This document shows positions 9,454-18,736 of a DNA stretch of 64,000 nt, piece after piece. The DNA comes from Microcosmobacter sp040493455. GTDB lineage: Bacteria > Bacteroidota > Bacteroidia > Flavobacteriales > Flavobacteriaceae. Position numbers and translations under genes: made by a program. The notes under the pieces were generated by a model. It ran no database searches, was not told where the DNA came from, and worked only from the letters and a program-made list of their open reading frames with translations. Location: contig NZ_JANFDA010000004.1 of NCBI RefSeq assembly GCF_040493455.1, positions 324,188-388,187 on the forward strand, given 5' to 3'. The first letter of the stretch is position 1, and each line of letters opens with the position of its first letter.

Positions 9454-10746
9454 ATGAAATACGACCTTATTGATCGCCAACTTTTTATAAAAAATCGTAA
9501 CAACTTCGCAGCTCAAATGCAGCCCAATAGTTTAGCTGTTTTCAATAGTAATGATATATATCCTGTTAGTGCTGACAGCACAATGCCTTTTGAACAGCAT
9601 AGAGATATATTTTACCTAAGTGGTGTCGATCAAGAGGAAAGTATTTTAGTGATTTTCCCAGATTGCCCTAAAGAGAAACATCGCGAGATATTGTTTCTCA
9701 AAGAAACCAACGAACATATTGCAGTTTGGGAAGGTGAAAAATTAACGAAAGAAGCGGCTTTCAAAACTTCTGGAATTAAGACTGTATACTGGCTCCAGGA
9801 TATGGAAAAGATTATGTTCGAATTGATGACGCAATGCGACACTGTGTACATTAATACCAACGAGCATTATCGCGCTAATGTAGAAACCGAAACTAGAGAA
9901 GACCGCTATACAAAATGGTTAAAGGAAAAATATCCTGCGCATCGTGTCGCAAAGAGCAATCCTATTCTGCAAAGACTACGTTCGGTGAAAGATCCTATTG
10001 AATTAGCTCTAATGCAAAAGGCATGCGATATTACCGAAAAAGGCTTTAGAAGGATTTTGAGCTTTGTAAAACCTGGCGTCTGGGAATACAATATCGAAGC
10101 AGAATATATGCACGAGTTTTTAAACAATCGCTCCAAAGGTTTTGCTTATACTCCTATCGTAGCTTCAGGAAATAATGCCAATGTATTACACTATATAGAG
10201 AATAACAACCAATGTAAAGCTGGAGATTTATTACTTATGGACGTAGGTGCTGAGTACGCCAATTTCTCAAGTGATATGTCTCGCACTATTCCTGTATCTG
10301 GTCGTTTTACAGACAGACAAAGAGCCGTTTATAATGCTGTAAATCGTGTTAAAGATGAAGCCACTAAAATGCTTGTTCCTGGTGCATTTTGGGAACAATA
10401 TCATGTTGAAGTTGGTAAGCTTATGACTTCAGAACTTCTAGGTCTCGGTTTACTAGACAAGGCTGATGTTCAGAATGAAAATCCAGATTGGCCAGCGTAC
10501 AAGAAATACTTTATGCACGGCACAAGTCATCATATTGGTTTAGACACACACGATTATGGTTTATTGCATGAACCTATGCAAGCTAATATGGTGTTTACTG
10601 TTGAACCTGGAATTTATATCCCAGATGAAGGCTTTGGTATTCGTTTAGAAGATGACGTAGTCATTCAAGATTCTGGAGAACCTTTCAATCTTATGAAAAA
10701 CATTCCTATTGAAGCTGATGAGATTGAAGATTTGATGAATTCCTAG
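9454..10746 (+). CDS. pepP: Xaa-Pro aminopeptidase (M24B family)
   Basis: The enzyme removes N-terminal residues that precede proline, in the cytoplasm. The 430-residue product has an N-terminal AMP_N domain (about 1-170) and a C-terminal pita-bread metallopeptidase domain. The five dinuclear-metal ligands are visible at D263, D274, H359, E384 and E399 within the blocks LMDVGAEY, SSDMSRT, HGTSHH, FTVEPGIY and IRLEDD. The length and layout match E. coli PepP. It is followed 17 bases later by a DUF2188 gene, probably in the same transcript. Confidence 0.96.
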   Translation: MKYDLIDRQLFIKNRNNFAAQMQPNSLAVFNSNDIYPVSADSTMPFEQHRDIFYLSGVDQEESILVIFPDCPKEKHREILFLKETNEHIAVWEGEKLTKEAAFKTSGIKTVYWLQDMEKIMFELMTQCDTVYINTNEHYRANVETETREDRYTKWLKEKYPAHRVAKSNPILQRLRSVKDPIELALMQKACDITEKGFRRILSFVKPGVWEYNIEAEYMHEFLNNRSKGFAYTPIVASGNNANVLHYIENNNQCKAGDLLLMDVGAEYANFSSDMSRTIPVSGRFTDRQRAVYNAVNRVKDEATKMLVPGAFWEQYHVEVGKLMTSELLGLGLLDKADVQNENPDWPAYKKYFMHGTSHHIGLDTHDYGLLHEPMQANMVFTVEPGIYIPDEGFGIRLEDDVVIQDSGEPFNLMKNIPIEADEIEDLMNS

Positions 10747-10763
10747 TTTATTCCATTTTCAAA

Positions 10764-11057
10764 ATGACTAAAACCAAAACTTCTTGGGCAAAGGATATTC
10801 AACGTCTTATCGAAGCTATTCTCAAAGCGCTAGGTTATGGTAATAGTAGAAAGCGAACGTGGCACCAGCATGTTGTCCCTTATGAGGAAGGATGGGCAGT
10901 ACGACGAGAAGGCAATAAAAAAATAACTTCAAAACACCGCAAACAGAGTACTGCGATTAATAAAGCAAAAGTTATAGCAAAACGTTATGATTCGGATGTG
11001 ATTATCCACAGAGAAGATGGCACTATACGAGATCGAATTAGCTACAAAGAGGATTAG
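10764..11057 (+). CDS. DUF2188 domain protein
   Basis: The product is 97 residues, basic and cytoplasmic. The region from residue 32 to 92 contains the DUF2188 pattern: HVVPYEEGWAVRREG, then Lys/Ala-rich helix segments, then DVIIHREDGTIRD. Members of this family are small proteins of unknown role that often occur as single domains. The gene follows pepP closely, and its last four bases overlap the end of the convergent brnQ gene. Confidence 0.85.
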   Translation: MTKTKTSWAKDIQRLIEAILKALGYGNSRKRTWHQHVVPYEEGWAVRREGNKKITSKHRKQSTAINKAKVIAKRYDSDVIIHREDGTIRDRISYKED

Positions 11058-12352
11058 TTGAACTGCTCCATCTCTTTTTTAGTTAAAAGATTTACAACTA
11101 CAGAAACTACTAAAGCAGGTAACACCCAACCCAAATGATACTTAGCCAAAGGAATGTAAGCTACAACAGATGCTAACGCTTCTGAAGGCCAGATAAATCC
11201 AACAACATCTGGTATACTAAAGATAAATGTGGTGATGACTGTAGCTCTAAACACTAGCGGAGTTGCATGTCGATTTGACAAAACATTTAGCAGAATAAGG
11301 ATAATGGTTATAGGGTAGATGAACAGCAACACTGGTACTGCAATAACAATAATAGAATGAAAATCTAGTTGACCAACTCCAACTCCAAACACACAAGCAA
11401 TAATAGCAGTAAGCTTATAAACCAATTGCGAATCTCCCAACAAACCTTTGAAATAATCAGCTGTTCCTGCTATAATCCCAACCGCCGTTGTAAAGCATGC
11501 TAATGCAATTAAAATACTCAATGCGCTATTACCAAAATCTCCTAAGGCTGACAGACTAATACCTCTCAACAAATTAGCACGCTGCATATCACTACTCAAA
11601 GAATTATCTATAGCTATTTCACTACCATAATAAGCGCCTACAGCGATCAATCCTGCATAGATAAGGAACAACCCTAAGCCTGCTATAATTCCTGACTGGC
11701 GAATGAGTTTTCGTTTAACTTCAAAAGACCCTTTGTTACGTAAATTAACTGAGATGATAATGAACGCACCTACGACTACAGCACCTATAGCATCAAATGT
11801 TTGGTAGCCTTCCAAAACACCTTCGACAACAGGAGTTTCTAGTGTTCCTGTATTTGGCAAGCTACTGTGATATAGACCTATCCCTATCACCAGCAAAAGC
11901 ATGATAACAATCATTGGTGTCAAAAACTTACCGATAATGCTGAGAATCTTAGATCGATTCAACACAAAAAGTAAAACCAAAGCAAAATAGACAAGACTCG
12001 TTAACAATGGACTAGTTCCAAAAGCAGGATGTATCGCTATTTCATGAGTCGCAGAAGCTGTTCTAGGTGATGGTATAGCTACCGAAATAATGTATACAAT
12101 AACACAGTAAACCAAACTAAATGTAGGAGATACTTTTTTTCCAAAATCATACATCGTTCCCTGAAGCTTGGCATGAGCAAAAATTCCAATAATAGGAATA
12201 ACCACGGCTGTGAGCATAAAACCAAGTGCTACCCAAAACCATTTCTCCCCTGCATTGTATCCTAGTAGAGGTGGTAACAATAAATTGCCTGCACCAAAAA
12301 ACAAAGAGAATAATGCAAAGCTGGTTATGAAAAGTTCTTTTCTAGAATTCAA
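11054..12352 (-). CDS. brnQ: branched-chain amino acid carrier, BrnQ family
   Basis: BrnQ carriers of the LIVCS family import Leu, Ile and Val by cation symport across the inner membrane. The 432-residue product has about 12 hydrophobic helices and begins with the family-typical segment ALFSLFFGAGNLLLPP. The start is a TTG that directly follows the stop codon of the upstream serine hydrolase gene; no closer ATG exists and the N-terminus aligns well from this TTG. This abutting arrangement suggests translational coupling with the hydrolase. The 3' end overlaps the DUF2188 gene by four bases. Confidence 0.92.
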   Translation of the reverse strand: MNSRKELFITSFALFSLFFGAGNLLLPPLLGYNAGEKWFWVALGFMLTAVVIPIIGIFAHAKLQGTMYDFGKKVSPTFSLVYCVIVYIISVAIPSPRTASATHEIAIHPAFGTSPLLTSLVYFALVLLFVLNRSKILSIIGKFLTPMIVIMLLLVIGIGLYHSSLPNTGTLETPVVEGVLEGYQTFDAIGAVVVGAFIIISVNLRNKGSFEVKRKLIRQSGIIAGLGLFLIYAGLIAVGAYYGSEIAIDNSLSSDMQRANLLRGISLSALGDFGNSALSILIALACFTTAVGIIAGTADYFKGLLGDSQLVYKLTAIIACVFGVGVGQLDFHSIIVIAVPVLLFIYPITIILILLNVLSNRHATPLVFRATVITTFIFSIPDVVGFIWPSEALASVVAYIPLAKYHLGWVLPALVVSVVVNLLTKKEMEQFN

Positions 12353-13903
12353 TTAGTTGGTTCTTTTAAGTTCTAAATCATGAAAATCAAAACTAAAGTC
12401 GGTAATCGGAGCAATATATTTCATTGTGGCGCTTGTAGCATTACCTTTTTCATCAAACGTAAACTGCACAAACACATCAGCATCATAGCTTCTATCATTC
12501 CATTTCGCTACATAAGTCGTAGCATTATAAGGCAATAATTCTCCAAACAATCTAGATGATCTATCACAGTTTATTTTGTATCCATTACCATCGTGCTTTA
12601 TAATAATATCTCCAAACCAATCATCTGTGTACGTTCCTGTAATCTGATCTGGCTTAGGTAAACTAGAACTATTTTTCATAGCTTCTACTTTCTTATAAAC
12701 CTCAACCTTCAAACTATCATTATATTTCAGATAGTTCGCATTGCGTTCACCCAATCGCTTCAGCCAGCCTCTGTCTTCATAACCTAAATAACTATCTTTA
12801 ATCGTATTGGTTATTGTTCTAAATGCCGAACCATTCATTTGGTTAGTAAGCACAACGATGGCTAAATCTAATTCTGGAATCATCGTAAACTGAGTTACCG
12901 TTCCTATCAAACCACCCGTATGCGTTACTTGCTTATAACCGCCTTTGACATCGCTAACAAACCATCCTAAACCATAGCCTCTAAAGTTAGTAGCGTAGCT
13001 ATCATTTGCCCTTACCCTTAGTGGCGTTTGCAGCTGCCATAATTCATGGAATTGAGCTTCGCTCAAAAGACGCTCACCGCTTTCTGTAACCGCATCATTC
13101 ATTAAAAATTTTGCCCAGGTAAGCATATCGTGCACATTACTAACAATACCTCCTGCTGCATTTGCAGTTTCACTCCAATCGTGCGGAATTTGAATAACTT
13201 CACCATCTGCTCTAGTGTGCGCATCAATAATATTCGACCTATCCGTTACACGATTGTAAGACGCTTTACTGTTAATCATCCCAACAGGTTTCATTATTCT
13301 GGTTTCAATAAATTGTTCCCACGACATTCCGCTAACACGTTTAAGGACTTCTCCAGCCACGATAAACATGTTATTGTTGTATGCAAACCGACTCCTAAAA
13401 GAACTTTCTGGCTCCAAATAACGAACATTGTTAATGATATCCTGAACAGTAAAATTATTCCCTTCAGGAAAAAACATTAAGTCTCCAGCACCCAATCCCA
13501 TACCACTTCTATGGGTAACCAAATCTCTAACTGTAAAATGCTCCGTAACCCAAGGATCATGCAATTGAAACTCGGGAATATGTTTCCTGACAGGATCATC
13601 CCAACTAAGTTTTCCTTCATCTATGAGCATCGCTAAAGCAAAACACGTAAACCCTTTACTATTAGACGCAACACCAACCAGAGTGTTGGCATTCATCTCC
13701 TTTTTGTTTGTCATGGAACGTATACCATGACCTTTAGCGTAAACGACTTCACCATCTTTAAATACCCCAACTGAAATACCTGGAACTTCAAATGTTGTTA
13801 ATGTTTCTTGTACGAGTTTGTCTATTTTGTCTTGAGGCATTTGTGCCTGAATGGAAGTAAAGCTAAACAACAGTGTAGCTATAACAAACAGTCTCATTTT
13901 CAT
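12353..13903 (-). CDS. secreted serine hydrolase, class C beta-lactamase fold, with C-terminal DUF3471-like domain
   Basis: The ATG at 13903 (or the one at 13897) gives about 516 residues with a clear signal peptide ending SIQA. The penicillin-binding/beta-lactamase class C fold is shown by the SxxK motif at S80-K83, the YxN motif at Y175-N177, and HTG in VTHTGG near residue 345. The last 100 residues form a beta-rich domain beginning ITGTYTD that resembles DUF3471. Such enzymes are usually periplasmic peptidases or esterases rather than true beta-lactamases; the substrate cannot be told from sequence. It is followed without a gap by brnQ, which hints at a peptide or amino acid utilisation pair (inference). 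Confidence 0.9.
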   Translation of the reverse strand: MKMRLFVIATLLFSFTSIQAQMPQDKIDKLVQETLTTFEVPGISVGVFKDGEVVYAKGHGIRSMTNKKEMNANTLVGVASNSKGFTCFALAMLIDEGKLSWDDPVRKHIPEFQLHDPWVTEHFTVRDLVTHRSGMGLGAGDLMFFPEGNNFTVQDIINNVRYLEPESSFRSRFAYNNNMFIVAGEVLKRVSGMSWEQFIETRIMKPVGMINSKASYNRVTDRSNIIDAHTRADGEVIQIPHDWSETANAAGGIVSNVHDMLTWAKFLMNDAVTESGERLLSEAQFHELWQLQTPLRVRANDSYATNFRGYGLGWFVSDVKGGYKQVTHTGGLIGTVTQFTMIPELDLAIVVLTNQMNGSAFRTITNTIKDSYLGYEDRGWLKRLGERNANYLKYNDSLKVEVYKKVEAMKNSSSLPKPDQITGTYTDDWFGDIIIKHDGNGYKINCDRSSRLFGELLPYNATTYVAKWNDRSYDADVFVQFTFDEKGNATSATMKYIAPITDFSFDFHDLELKRTN

Positions 13904-13927
13904 ATTAGGATTTTTTTTGCGAGCTAT

Positions 13928-13983
13928 CAAATATAGTAAAATCACCCACCAATATTTCTTAAGACAATCAAATACTATCTTTG
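13928..13983. promoter_or_regulatory. divergent -7 boxes for the serine hydrolase and alpha/beta hydrolase genes
   Basis: On the reverse strand TATATTTG (13928-13935) faces the serine hydrolase gene. On the forward strand TATCTTTG (13976-13983), followed by C, faces the alpha/beta hydrolase gene. The forward box ends only six bases before the ATG at 13990, so its transcript would have almost no leader. The -33 elements are weak on both strands. Confidence 0.5.
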
Positions 13984-13989
13984 CAGCTT

Positions 13990-14769
13990 ATGGTTTTAAA
14001 TCACAAAGGCGTAGATATTCATTATGAAGATCATGGAAACGGTGAAGTAATCATTTTACTTCATGGGTTTTTAGAGGATCAAAGCATGTGGAATGATATA
14101 GTACCACATCTCTCCGTATCCAATAGAATAATCACATTAGATCTTCTTGGTCATGGCAAAACAGGTTGTCTTGGCTATATCCATACAATGGAAGATATGG
14201 CGGACTCTGTCTTAGCGGTTTTAAAACATTTAAAGATAGATAGCACAATAATCATTGGACACTCCATGGGAGGCTATGCAGCCTTAGCCATTGCCGAACA
14301 GCACCCAGAACTCATAAAGGGGCTATGCTTAATGAATTCTACTTTTGAAGCTGACACTCAAGAACGAAAAGATATTAGAACCAGAGCCATAGCAATGGCT
14401 AAACACAGTTTTGAAAATTTAATCCGAATGTCTTTTGCCAATCTCTTTGCTCCTGAGAGTAGGAAAAAATTCAAATCAGAATATGAAAGTGCTTTAGCAG
14501 TAGCACTTCAAACTTCAGTTCAAGGTTATATTGCCGCACAAGAAGGCATGAAAATAAGAACAAATAGATTTGAGGTTTTAAAGTCTCTTAAAGCAAAAAA
14601 AATTATCATCTTAGGAAAGAAAGATTCTATAATTGATGGCAAACATCTTTTGAAAAAAATAGAAAATACTGACATTTTTTATGAAGAATTTTCTGAAGGA
14701 CATATGAGTCATATTGAAAATAATAAGAATTTACTCTCATTTTTAAAACACTTTATCGAAAACTTGTAG
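13990..14769 (+). CDS. alpha/beta hydrolase
   Basis: The start was set at the ATG at 13990 rather than the upstream TTG, giving 259 residues. The catalytic triad is visible: nucleophile S92 in GHSMGG, acid D212 in GKKDS and H238 in EGHMSHIE. The oxyanion motif LLHGFLED lies near residue 24. Overall similarity is to the MenH/haloperoxidase-like branch, but nothing else nearby belongs to menaquinone synthesis, so a specific substrate is not claimed. The protein lacks a signal peptide and should be cytoplasmic. Confidence 0.88.
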   Translation: MVLNHKGVDIHYEDHGNGEVIILLHGFLEDQSMWNDIVPHLSVSNRIITLDLLGHGKTGCLGYIHTMEDMADSVLAVLKHLKIDSTIIIGHSMGGYAALAIAEQHPELIKGLCLMNSTFEADTQERKDIRTRAIAMAKHSFENLIRMSFANLFAPESRKKFKSEYESALAVALQTSVQGYIAAQEGMKIRTNRFEVLKSLKAKKIIILGKKDSIIDGKHLLKKIENTDIFYEEFSEGHMSHIENNKNLLSFLKHFIENL

Positions 14770-14826
14770 CGTTTCAGCGTTTTTATTTGTTTTTTTATCT
14801 AAGTTAGACATCCAAATCTAATCGAC

Positions 14827-15111
14827 ATGAAAAAGCCTACTTCTAAAGTTCCATTGACCTCAAAACTATATTGCGCGATCTTCGGTCATAGGTACGAAGT
14901 CTCTAAGAAAGTAACCTATCATGTAAAAGAGTATACTTGTAAGTGCTGCAAACGTCAACTAACTACCAACAGCAACGGAAGACTTACCGAACTAACTCCC
15001 AAGTTCAAAGAGATTAACTCTATCCTAGAAAAGATTTATACAAGGCGAATGATGCATTTACAGCAGAAATCTTTCAATTCGTCGATTTACCAGCTAAAAA
15101 ACTCAGCATAA
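14827..15111 (+). CDS. small zinc-ribbon-like protein, paralogue 1
   Basis: The product is 94 residues. A core of LYCAIFGHRYEV, then about 17 residues, then YTCKCCK supplies one Cys, one His and a CxxC pair that could bind a zinc ion. After it comes a conserved tail, TNSNGRLTELTPKFKEINSILEKIYTRR. The layout resembles small phage-type DUF1660 proteins (CxxxGHxx...CxxC); that link is from memory and tentative. Two relatives lie within the next 2 kb. The C-terminal extension rich in Gln and Ser is unique to this copy. Confidence 0.7.
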   Translation: MKKPTSKVPLTSKLYCAIFGHRYEVSKKVTYHVKEYTCKCCKRQLTTNSNGRLTELTPKFKEINSILEKIYTRRMMHLQQKSFNSSIYQLKNSA

Positions 15112-15177
15112 TCAAGGAATTTACTATATTTAGAATCCCTCTAAATTATACGCTAAATTTAAAAGATTGTGAAACAT

Positions 15178-15393
15178 ATGTATTGCTCAATTGTTGGGCA
15201 TCAGTTTAAGATTTCTAAGAACGTTACTTACGCTGTCAAAGAATACAAATGTAAACGCTGTGGAATGCAAGTTACCACCAATGGTAACGGAAAGCTTACA
15301 TTGCTTACACCAAAGTACAAGGAAATTAATTCTATCCTTGAACGTATTCATACACGACGTCTCGAGCGAAAACAGGTTATGCTTGATCGTTAA
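15178..15393 (+). CDS. small zinc-ribbon-like protein, paralogue 2
   Basis: The ATG at 15178 gives 71 residues; a GTG nine bases earlier is a possible alternative. The sequence follows its upstream neighbour closely: MYCSIVGHQF, then YKCKRCG, then TNGNGKLTLLTPKYKEINSILERIHTRR. The Cys-His-CxxC set is intact, whereas the N- and C-terminal extensions of paralogue 1 are absent. It probably arose by tandem duplication of the same gene. The last 17 bases overlap the end of the convergent thiL. Confidence 0.7.
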   Translation: MYCSIVGHQFKISKNVTYAVKEYKCKRCGMQVTTNGNGKLTLLTPKYKEINSILERIHTRRLERKQVMLDR

Positions 15394-16429
15394 GTGAGTT
15401 CCAGCCTCTAGCAATTAATGGCACTAGAGCCTCTGCTCTGGTGACCAAATTCATCCCCTTGGACAATTCTGTCACATAGCCAACTACTGTAAGATTTGGA
15501 TTTGCCTTTATTTTTGGATAATCCTCTTGCGAAATTGTCATCAACAACTCATAGTCTTCTCCACCACTCAAAGCAATAGTGGTACTATCTATATCAAATT
15601 CTTCACAAGTAGAAATTACTTGAGGGTCCAACGGAATTTTATTTTCGTACAATTCGCAGCCAACATTACTTTGCTTGCACAAATGAATAACTTCAGAAGA
15701 CAGACCATCACTAACATCAATCATCGACGTAGGTTTTACTTCCAAATGCTTTAGCAATTCCACAATATCTTTTCGAGCTTCAGGTTTTAGTTGTCGTTCC
15801 ACGATATACGTGTACATGGATAAATCTGGCTGATTATTTGGGTTTACCTTAAAGACTTCTTTCTCGCGCTCCAGAACTTGCAAGCCCATATAAGCACCAC
15901 CAATATCTCCAGTAACAACTATTAAGTCGTTTGGTTGTGCACCATTTCTATATACAACATCTTTTTTATCTACCTCACCAAGCGCAGTAATGGAAATTAA
16001 CAATCCAGTAGTTGAAGACGTTGTATCACCTCCAATAACATCCACGCCATATATTTTGGCAGCCGTTTCAATTCCTGCATACAATTCTTCTACAGCCTCT
16101 AAAGGAAATCTGTTAGAGATTGCAATGGAAACTGTAATCTGTGTCGCATTAGCATTCATTGCATATACGTCAGAGAGATTTACAACAACCGCCTTGTAGC
16201 CTAAATGCTTTAAAGGCATATAGCTAAGATCGAAGTGCACATTCTCCACCAAAAGATCTGTTGTAACAACAACCTGTTTATCAGTAAACTCTAAAACCGC
16301 TGCGTCATCACCAATGCCTTTTATGGTTGATTGATGTTTTATGTCAAAATTCTTAGTTAAGTGTTCTATAAGACCAAACTCTCCTAGCTCGCTTATTGAT
16401 GTTCTTTGTGGGTTCTTATCTTCTAACAT
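15377..16429 (-). CDS. thiL: thiamine-monophosphate kinase
   Basis: ThiL phosphorylates thiamine monophosphate to thiamine pyrophosphate, the active cofactor. The ATG at 16429 gives 350 residues; the longer frame upstream would add 26 residues without homology. Family motifs are visible: the GDDAAVLE nucleotide and metal-binding segment near residue 40, TTDLLVENVHF just after it, the GGDTTSS block near 130, and IDVSDGLSSE in the C-terminal half. It belongs to the AIR synthase-like ATP-binding fold. No other thiamine genes are nearby. Confidence 0.95.
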   Translation of the reverse strand: MLEDKNPQRTSISELGEFGLIEHLTKNFDIKHQSTIKGIGDDAAVLEFTDKQVVVTTDLLVENVHFDLSYMPLKHLGYKAVVVNLSDVYAMNANATQITVSIAISNRFPLEAVEELYAGIETAAKIYGVDVIGGDTTSSTTGLLISITALGEVDKKDVVYRNGAQPNDLIVVTGDIGGAYMGLQVLEREKEVFKVNPNNQPDLSMYTYIVERQLKPEARKDIVELLKHLEVKPTSMIDVSDGLSSEVIHLCKQSNVGCELYENKIPLDPQVISTCEEFDIDSTTIALSGGEDYELLMTISQEDYPKIKANPNLTVVGYVTELSKGMNLVTRAEALVPLIARGWNSLNDQA

Positions 16430-16433
16430 GTTG

Positions 16434-16441
16434 CAAAAGTA
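16434..16441 (-). promoter_or_regulatory. -7 box of thiL, close to the start codon
   Basis: On the reverse strand TACTTTTG followed by C lies only four bases upstream of the thiL ATG. If used, the transcript would start at or beside the start codon. No clear -33 element was seen. Confidence 0.45.
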
Positions 16442-16570
16442 ATGGCTTTTGCGAGAATAGATACTAATTAGTGCATTTTCAAGAGATGCATTTCGTCGAA
16501 AAATCATGCATTTCTTCGGTAAGCCAATTATTTATTAGTATGTTTAAAATCCCTAAATCTAATAAACCAA

Positions 16571-16783
16571 ATGACCCCAAACTTAACCAGCACGCTATCT
16601 TGCGCTGTTTTTGGACATAACTTTGAACGCTCTAAAAGTAAGTCAGAATTTATCTGCACTGCTTGTAAGATTAAAGTTGATATAGACCAAAATGGCGACT
16701 TTGAAGAGCTTCCTTCTCAAAACAAAGAAGTTCATCAAACCATAAGGCAATTGTTCCTTTTAAGCAGACGAAAAACCGCATAG
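16571..16783 (+). CDS. small zinc-ribbon-like protein, paralogue 3
   Basis: The product is 70 residues and shows the same skeleton as the two copies beyond thiL: LSCAVFGHNFERSKS, then FICTACK, then a DIDQNGDFEELPSQNKEV tail and a basic C-terminus. It is shorter between the His and the CxxC, and more diverged than the other two are from each other. The Cys, His and CxxC positions are retained, supporting a structural zinc site. Function is unknown. Confidence 0.65.
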   Translation: MTPNLTSTLSCAVFGHNFERSKSKSEFICTACKIKVDIDQNGDFEELPSQNKEVHQTIRQLFLLSRRKTA

Positions 16784-16895
16784 AATTTTTCACCGTTTAG
16801 CTGTTCAATCAACGCTGATTCTTATCATAAAATAAACCTATAGAATTATATGCTAATATAATGTTAGGTTATATGGTTATACCCTACTTATATCT

Positions 16896-16903
16896 TATAT
16901 TTG
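16896..16903 (+). promoter_or_regulatory. -7 box of the suf operon
   Basis: TATATTTG followed by C is an exact match to the Bacteroidota -7 consensus and lies 32 bases upstream of sufA. The -33 region is A+T-rich without a clear TTG. No binding site for a known Fe-S regulator was recognised. Confidence 0.5.
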
Positions 16904-16935
16904 CAAACTATTTAGAATTAATCTAACTTTATTAT

Positions 16936-17265
16936 ATGATTAAAGTTTCTGAAACAGCTAAAAATAAGGTAGTTGACCTCATGAAAGATGATGGCTTTAA
17001 CCCTTCTACGGATTACATCCGAGTAGGCGTTAAAAGTGGTGGATGTTCAGGGCTATCTTATGACTTAAAATTTGATAAATCTCAAGTAGAAGGCGATAAG
17101 GTTTTTGAAGATAATGGCATTAAAATCATTGTTGACAAAAAGAGCTTTCTTTATCTCATAGGAACTACATTAGAATATTCTGGTGGTCTTAATGGCACTG
17201 GCTTCGTATTCAATAATCCTAATGCTAACAGAACTTGTGGCTGTGGCGAAAGTTTTTCACTCTAA
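16936..17265 (+). CDS. sufA: A-type iron-sulfur carrier protein (HesB/IscA/SufA family)
   Basis: A-type carriers hold nascent Fe-S clusters and hand them to apoproteins. The 109-residue product is a single HesB domain with the three conserved ligand cysteines: C37 in KSGGCSGLSY and C101 and C103 in the C-terminal TCGCGES. It is the first gene of the suf cluster, ending 11 bases before the sufB start chosen here. Its position ahead of sufB supports the SufA name, though IscA-like proteins look alike at this level. Confidence 0.92.
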   Translation: MIKVSETAKNKVVDLMKDDGFNPSTDYIRVGVKSGGCSGLSYDLKFDKSQVEGDKVFEDNGIKIIVDKKSFLYLIGTTLEYSGGLNGTGFVFNNPNANRTCGCGESFSL

Positions 17266-17276
17266 ATCTTATTAAG

Positions 17277-18725
17277 ATGAACAAGTATACAGAAGACGAT
17301 TTAAGAGAAGAGCTTAAAACCAAAGAGTACGAGTACGGATTCTATACAGACATTGAGTCCGATACGTTTCCAGTTGGATTAAATGAAGACATCGTAAGAG
17401 CTATCTCTAAAAAGAAGAATGAACCAGAATGGATGACCGAGTGGCGCTTGGATGCATTTAGAATTTGGCAAGATATGATTGAGCCTGAATGGGCTAACGT
17501 GAAATATCAAAAGCCAGACTTCCAGGCAATCTCTTACTACTCTGCACCAAACAGCAAACCAAAATACGATAGTCTAGATGAAGTTGACCCTGAGTTGCTA
17601 GCGACTTTCGAAAAGCTTGGTATTTCTCTAGATGAGCAAAAGAAATTAGCTGGTGTAGCTATGGATGTCGTTGTTGATTCTGTTTCTGTAGCAACGACGT
17701 TTAAAGAAACGCTAGCTGAAAAAGGCATCATCTTTATGAGTATTTCTGAAGCCATTCAAGAGCATCCGGAACTTGTAAAGAAATACATTGGTACCGTTGT
17801 ACCAAAAACAGACAACTTCTATGCAGCATTGAATTCTGCTGTATTTAGTGATGGTAGTTTCTGCTACATTCCAAAAGGCGTTCGTTGTCCAATGGAATTA
17901 TCTACATATTTCAGAATAAACCAAGCAGGAACAGGACAGTTCGAAAGAACTTTAGTGATTGCAGATGAAGGCAGTTACGTAAGTTATCTTGAAGGCTGTA
18001 CTGCACCAAGTAGAGACGAGAATCAGTTGCATGCAGCCGTTGTAGAGCTTATTGCCTTAGATGATTCAGAGATCAAATATTCAACGGTTCAGAACTGGTA
18101 TCCAGGTAATGCTGAAGGAGAAGGTGGAGTATTCAACTTTGTAACCAAAAGAGGTTTCTGTGAGACCAATGCAAAAATTTCCTGGACTCAAGTAGAAACT
18201 GGAAGTGCCGTGACATGGAAATACCCTTCATGTGTCTTGAAAGGTGACAACTCAGTTGGTGAGTTCTATTCTATTGCTGTAACAAATAATTATCAGCAGG
18301 CAGATACAGGAACAAAAATGATTCACCTTGGCAAGAATACCAAGTCTACAATTATCTCAAAAGGTATTTCTGCAGGAAAGTCTCAAAACAGCTATAGAGG
18401 TTTAGTTCAAATAAGCCCAAGAGCTGAAAATGCCAGAAACTTTTCACAATGCGATAGCCTTTTGATGGGTAACGAATGTGGTGCACACACATTCCCATAC
18501 ATCGAAGCAAAAAATAAATCTGCTCAAATCGAGCACGAAGCGACTACTAGCAAAATTGGTGAAGATCAAATCTTCTATTGTAACCAAAGAGGTATCGATA
18601 CCGAAAAAGCAATCGCTCTGATTGTAAATGGATTCAGCAAAGAAGTGTTGAACAAATTACCAATGGAGTTTGCAGTAGAAGCTCAAAAATTATTAGAAAT
18701 AAGTTTAGAAGGTTCAGTAGGTTAA
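17277..18725 (+). CDS. sufB: Fe-S cluster assembly scaffold SufB
   Basis: SufB forms the SufBC2D scaffold on which Fe-S clusters are built in the cytoplasm. The ATG at 17277 gives 482 residues, matching the family; an earlier in-frame start would add 14 unrelated residues. The central beta-helix region contains the TAPSRDENQLHAAVVEL and GNECGAHTFPYIE segments expected in SufB, and the C-terminus has the conserved ATTSKIGEDQIFY block. A Cys (in KYPSCVL) lies in the beta-helix region where sulfur enters. A small lipoprotein gene, not sufC, follows directly. Confidence 0.97.
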   Translation: MNKYTEDDLREELKTKEYEYGFYTDIESDTFPVGLNEDIVRAISKKKNEPEWMTEWRLDAFRIWQDMIEPEWANVKYQKPDFQAISYYSAPNSKPKYDSLDEVDPELLATFEKLGISLDEQKKLAGVAMDVVVDSVSVATTFKETLAEKGIIFMSISEAIQEHPELVKKYIGTVVPKTDNFYAALNSAVFSDGSFCYIPKGVRCPMELSTYFRINQAGTGQFERTLVIADEGSYVSYLEGCTAPSRDENQLHAAVVELIALDDSEIKYSTVQNWYPGNAEGEGGVFNFVTKRGFCETNAKISWTQVETGSAVTWKYPSCVLKGDNSVGEFYSIAVTNNYQQADTGTKMIHLGKNTKSTIISKGISAGKSQNSYRGLVQISPRAENARNFSQCDSLLMGNECGAHTFPYIEAKNKSAQIEHEATTSKIGEDQIFYCNQRGIDTEKAIALIVNGFSKEVLNKLPMEFAVEAQKLLEISLEGSVG

Positions 18726-18736
18726 AATTAAAATTC

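Noticed and set aside
15191..15397. Alternative forward frame overlapping the second zinc-ribbon gene
   Set aside because: The chosen frame shares clear similarity with two neighbouring paralogues, whereas the alternative has none.
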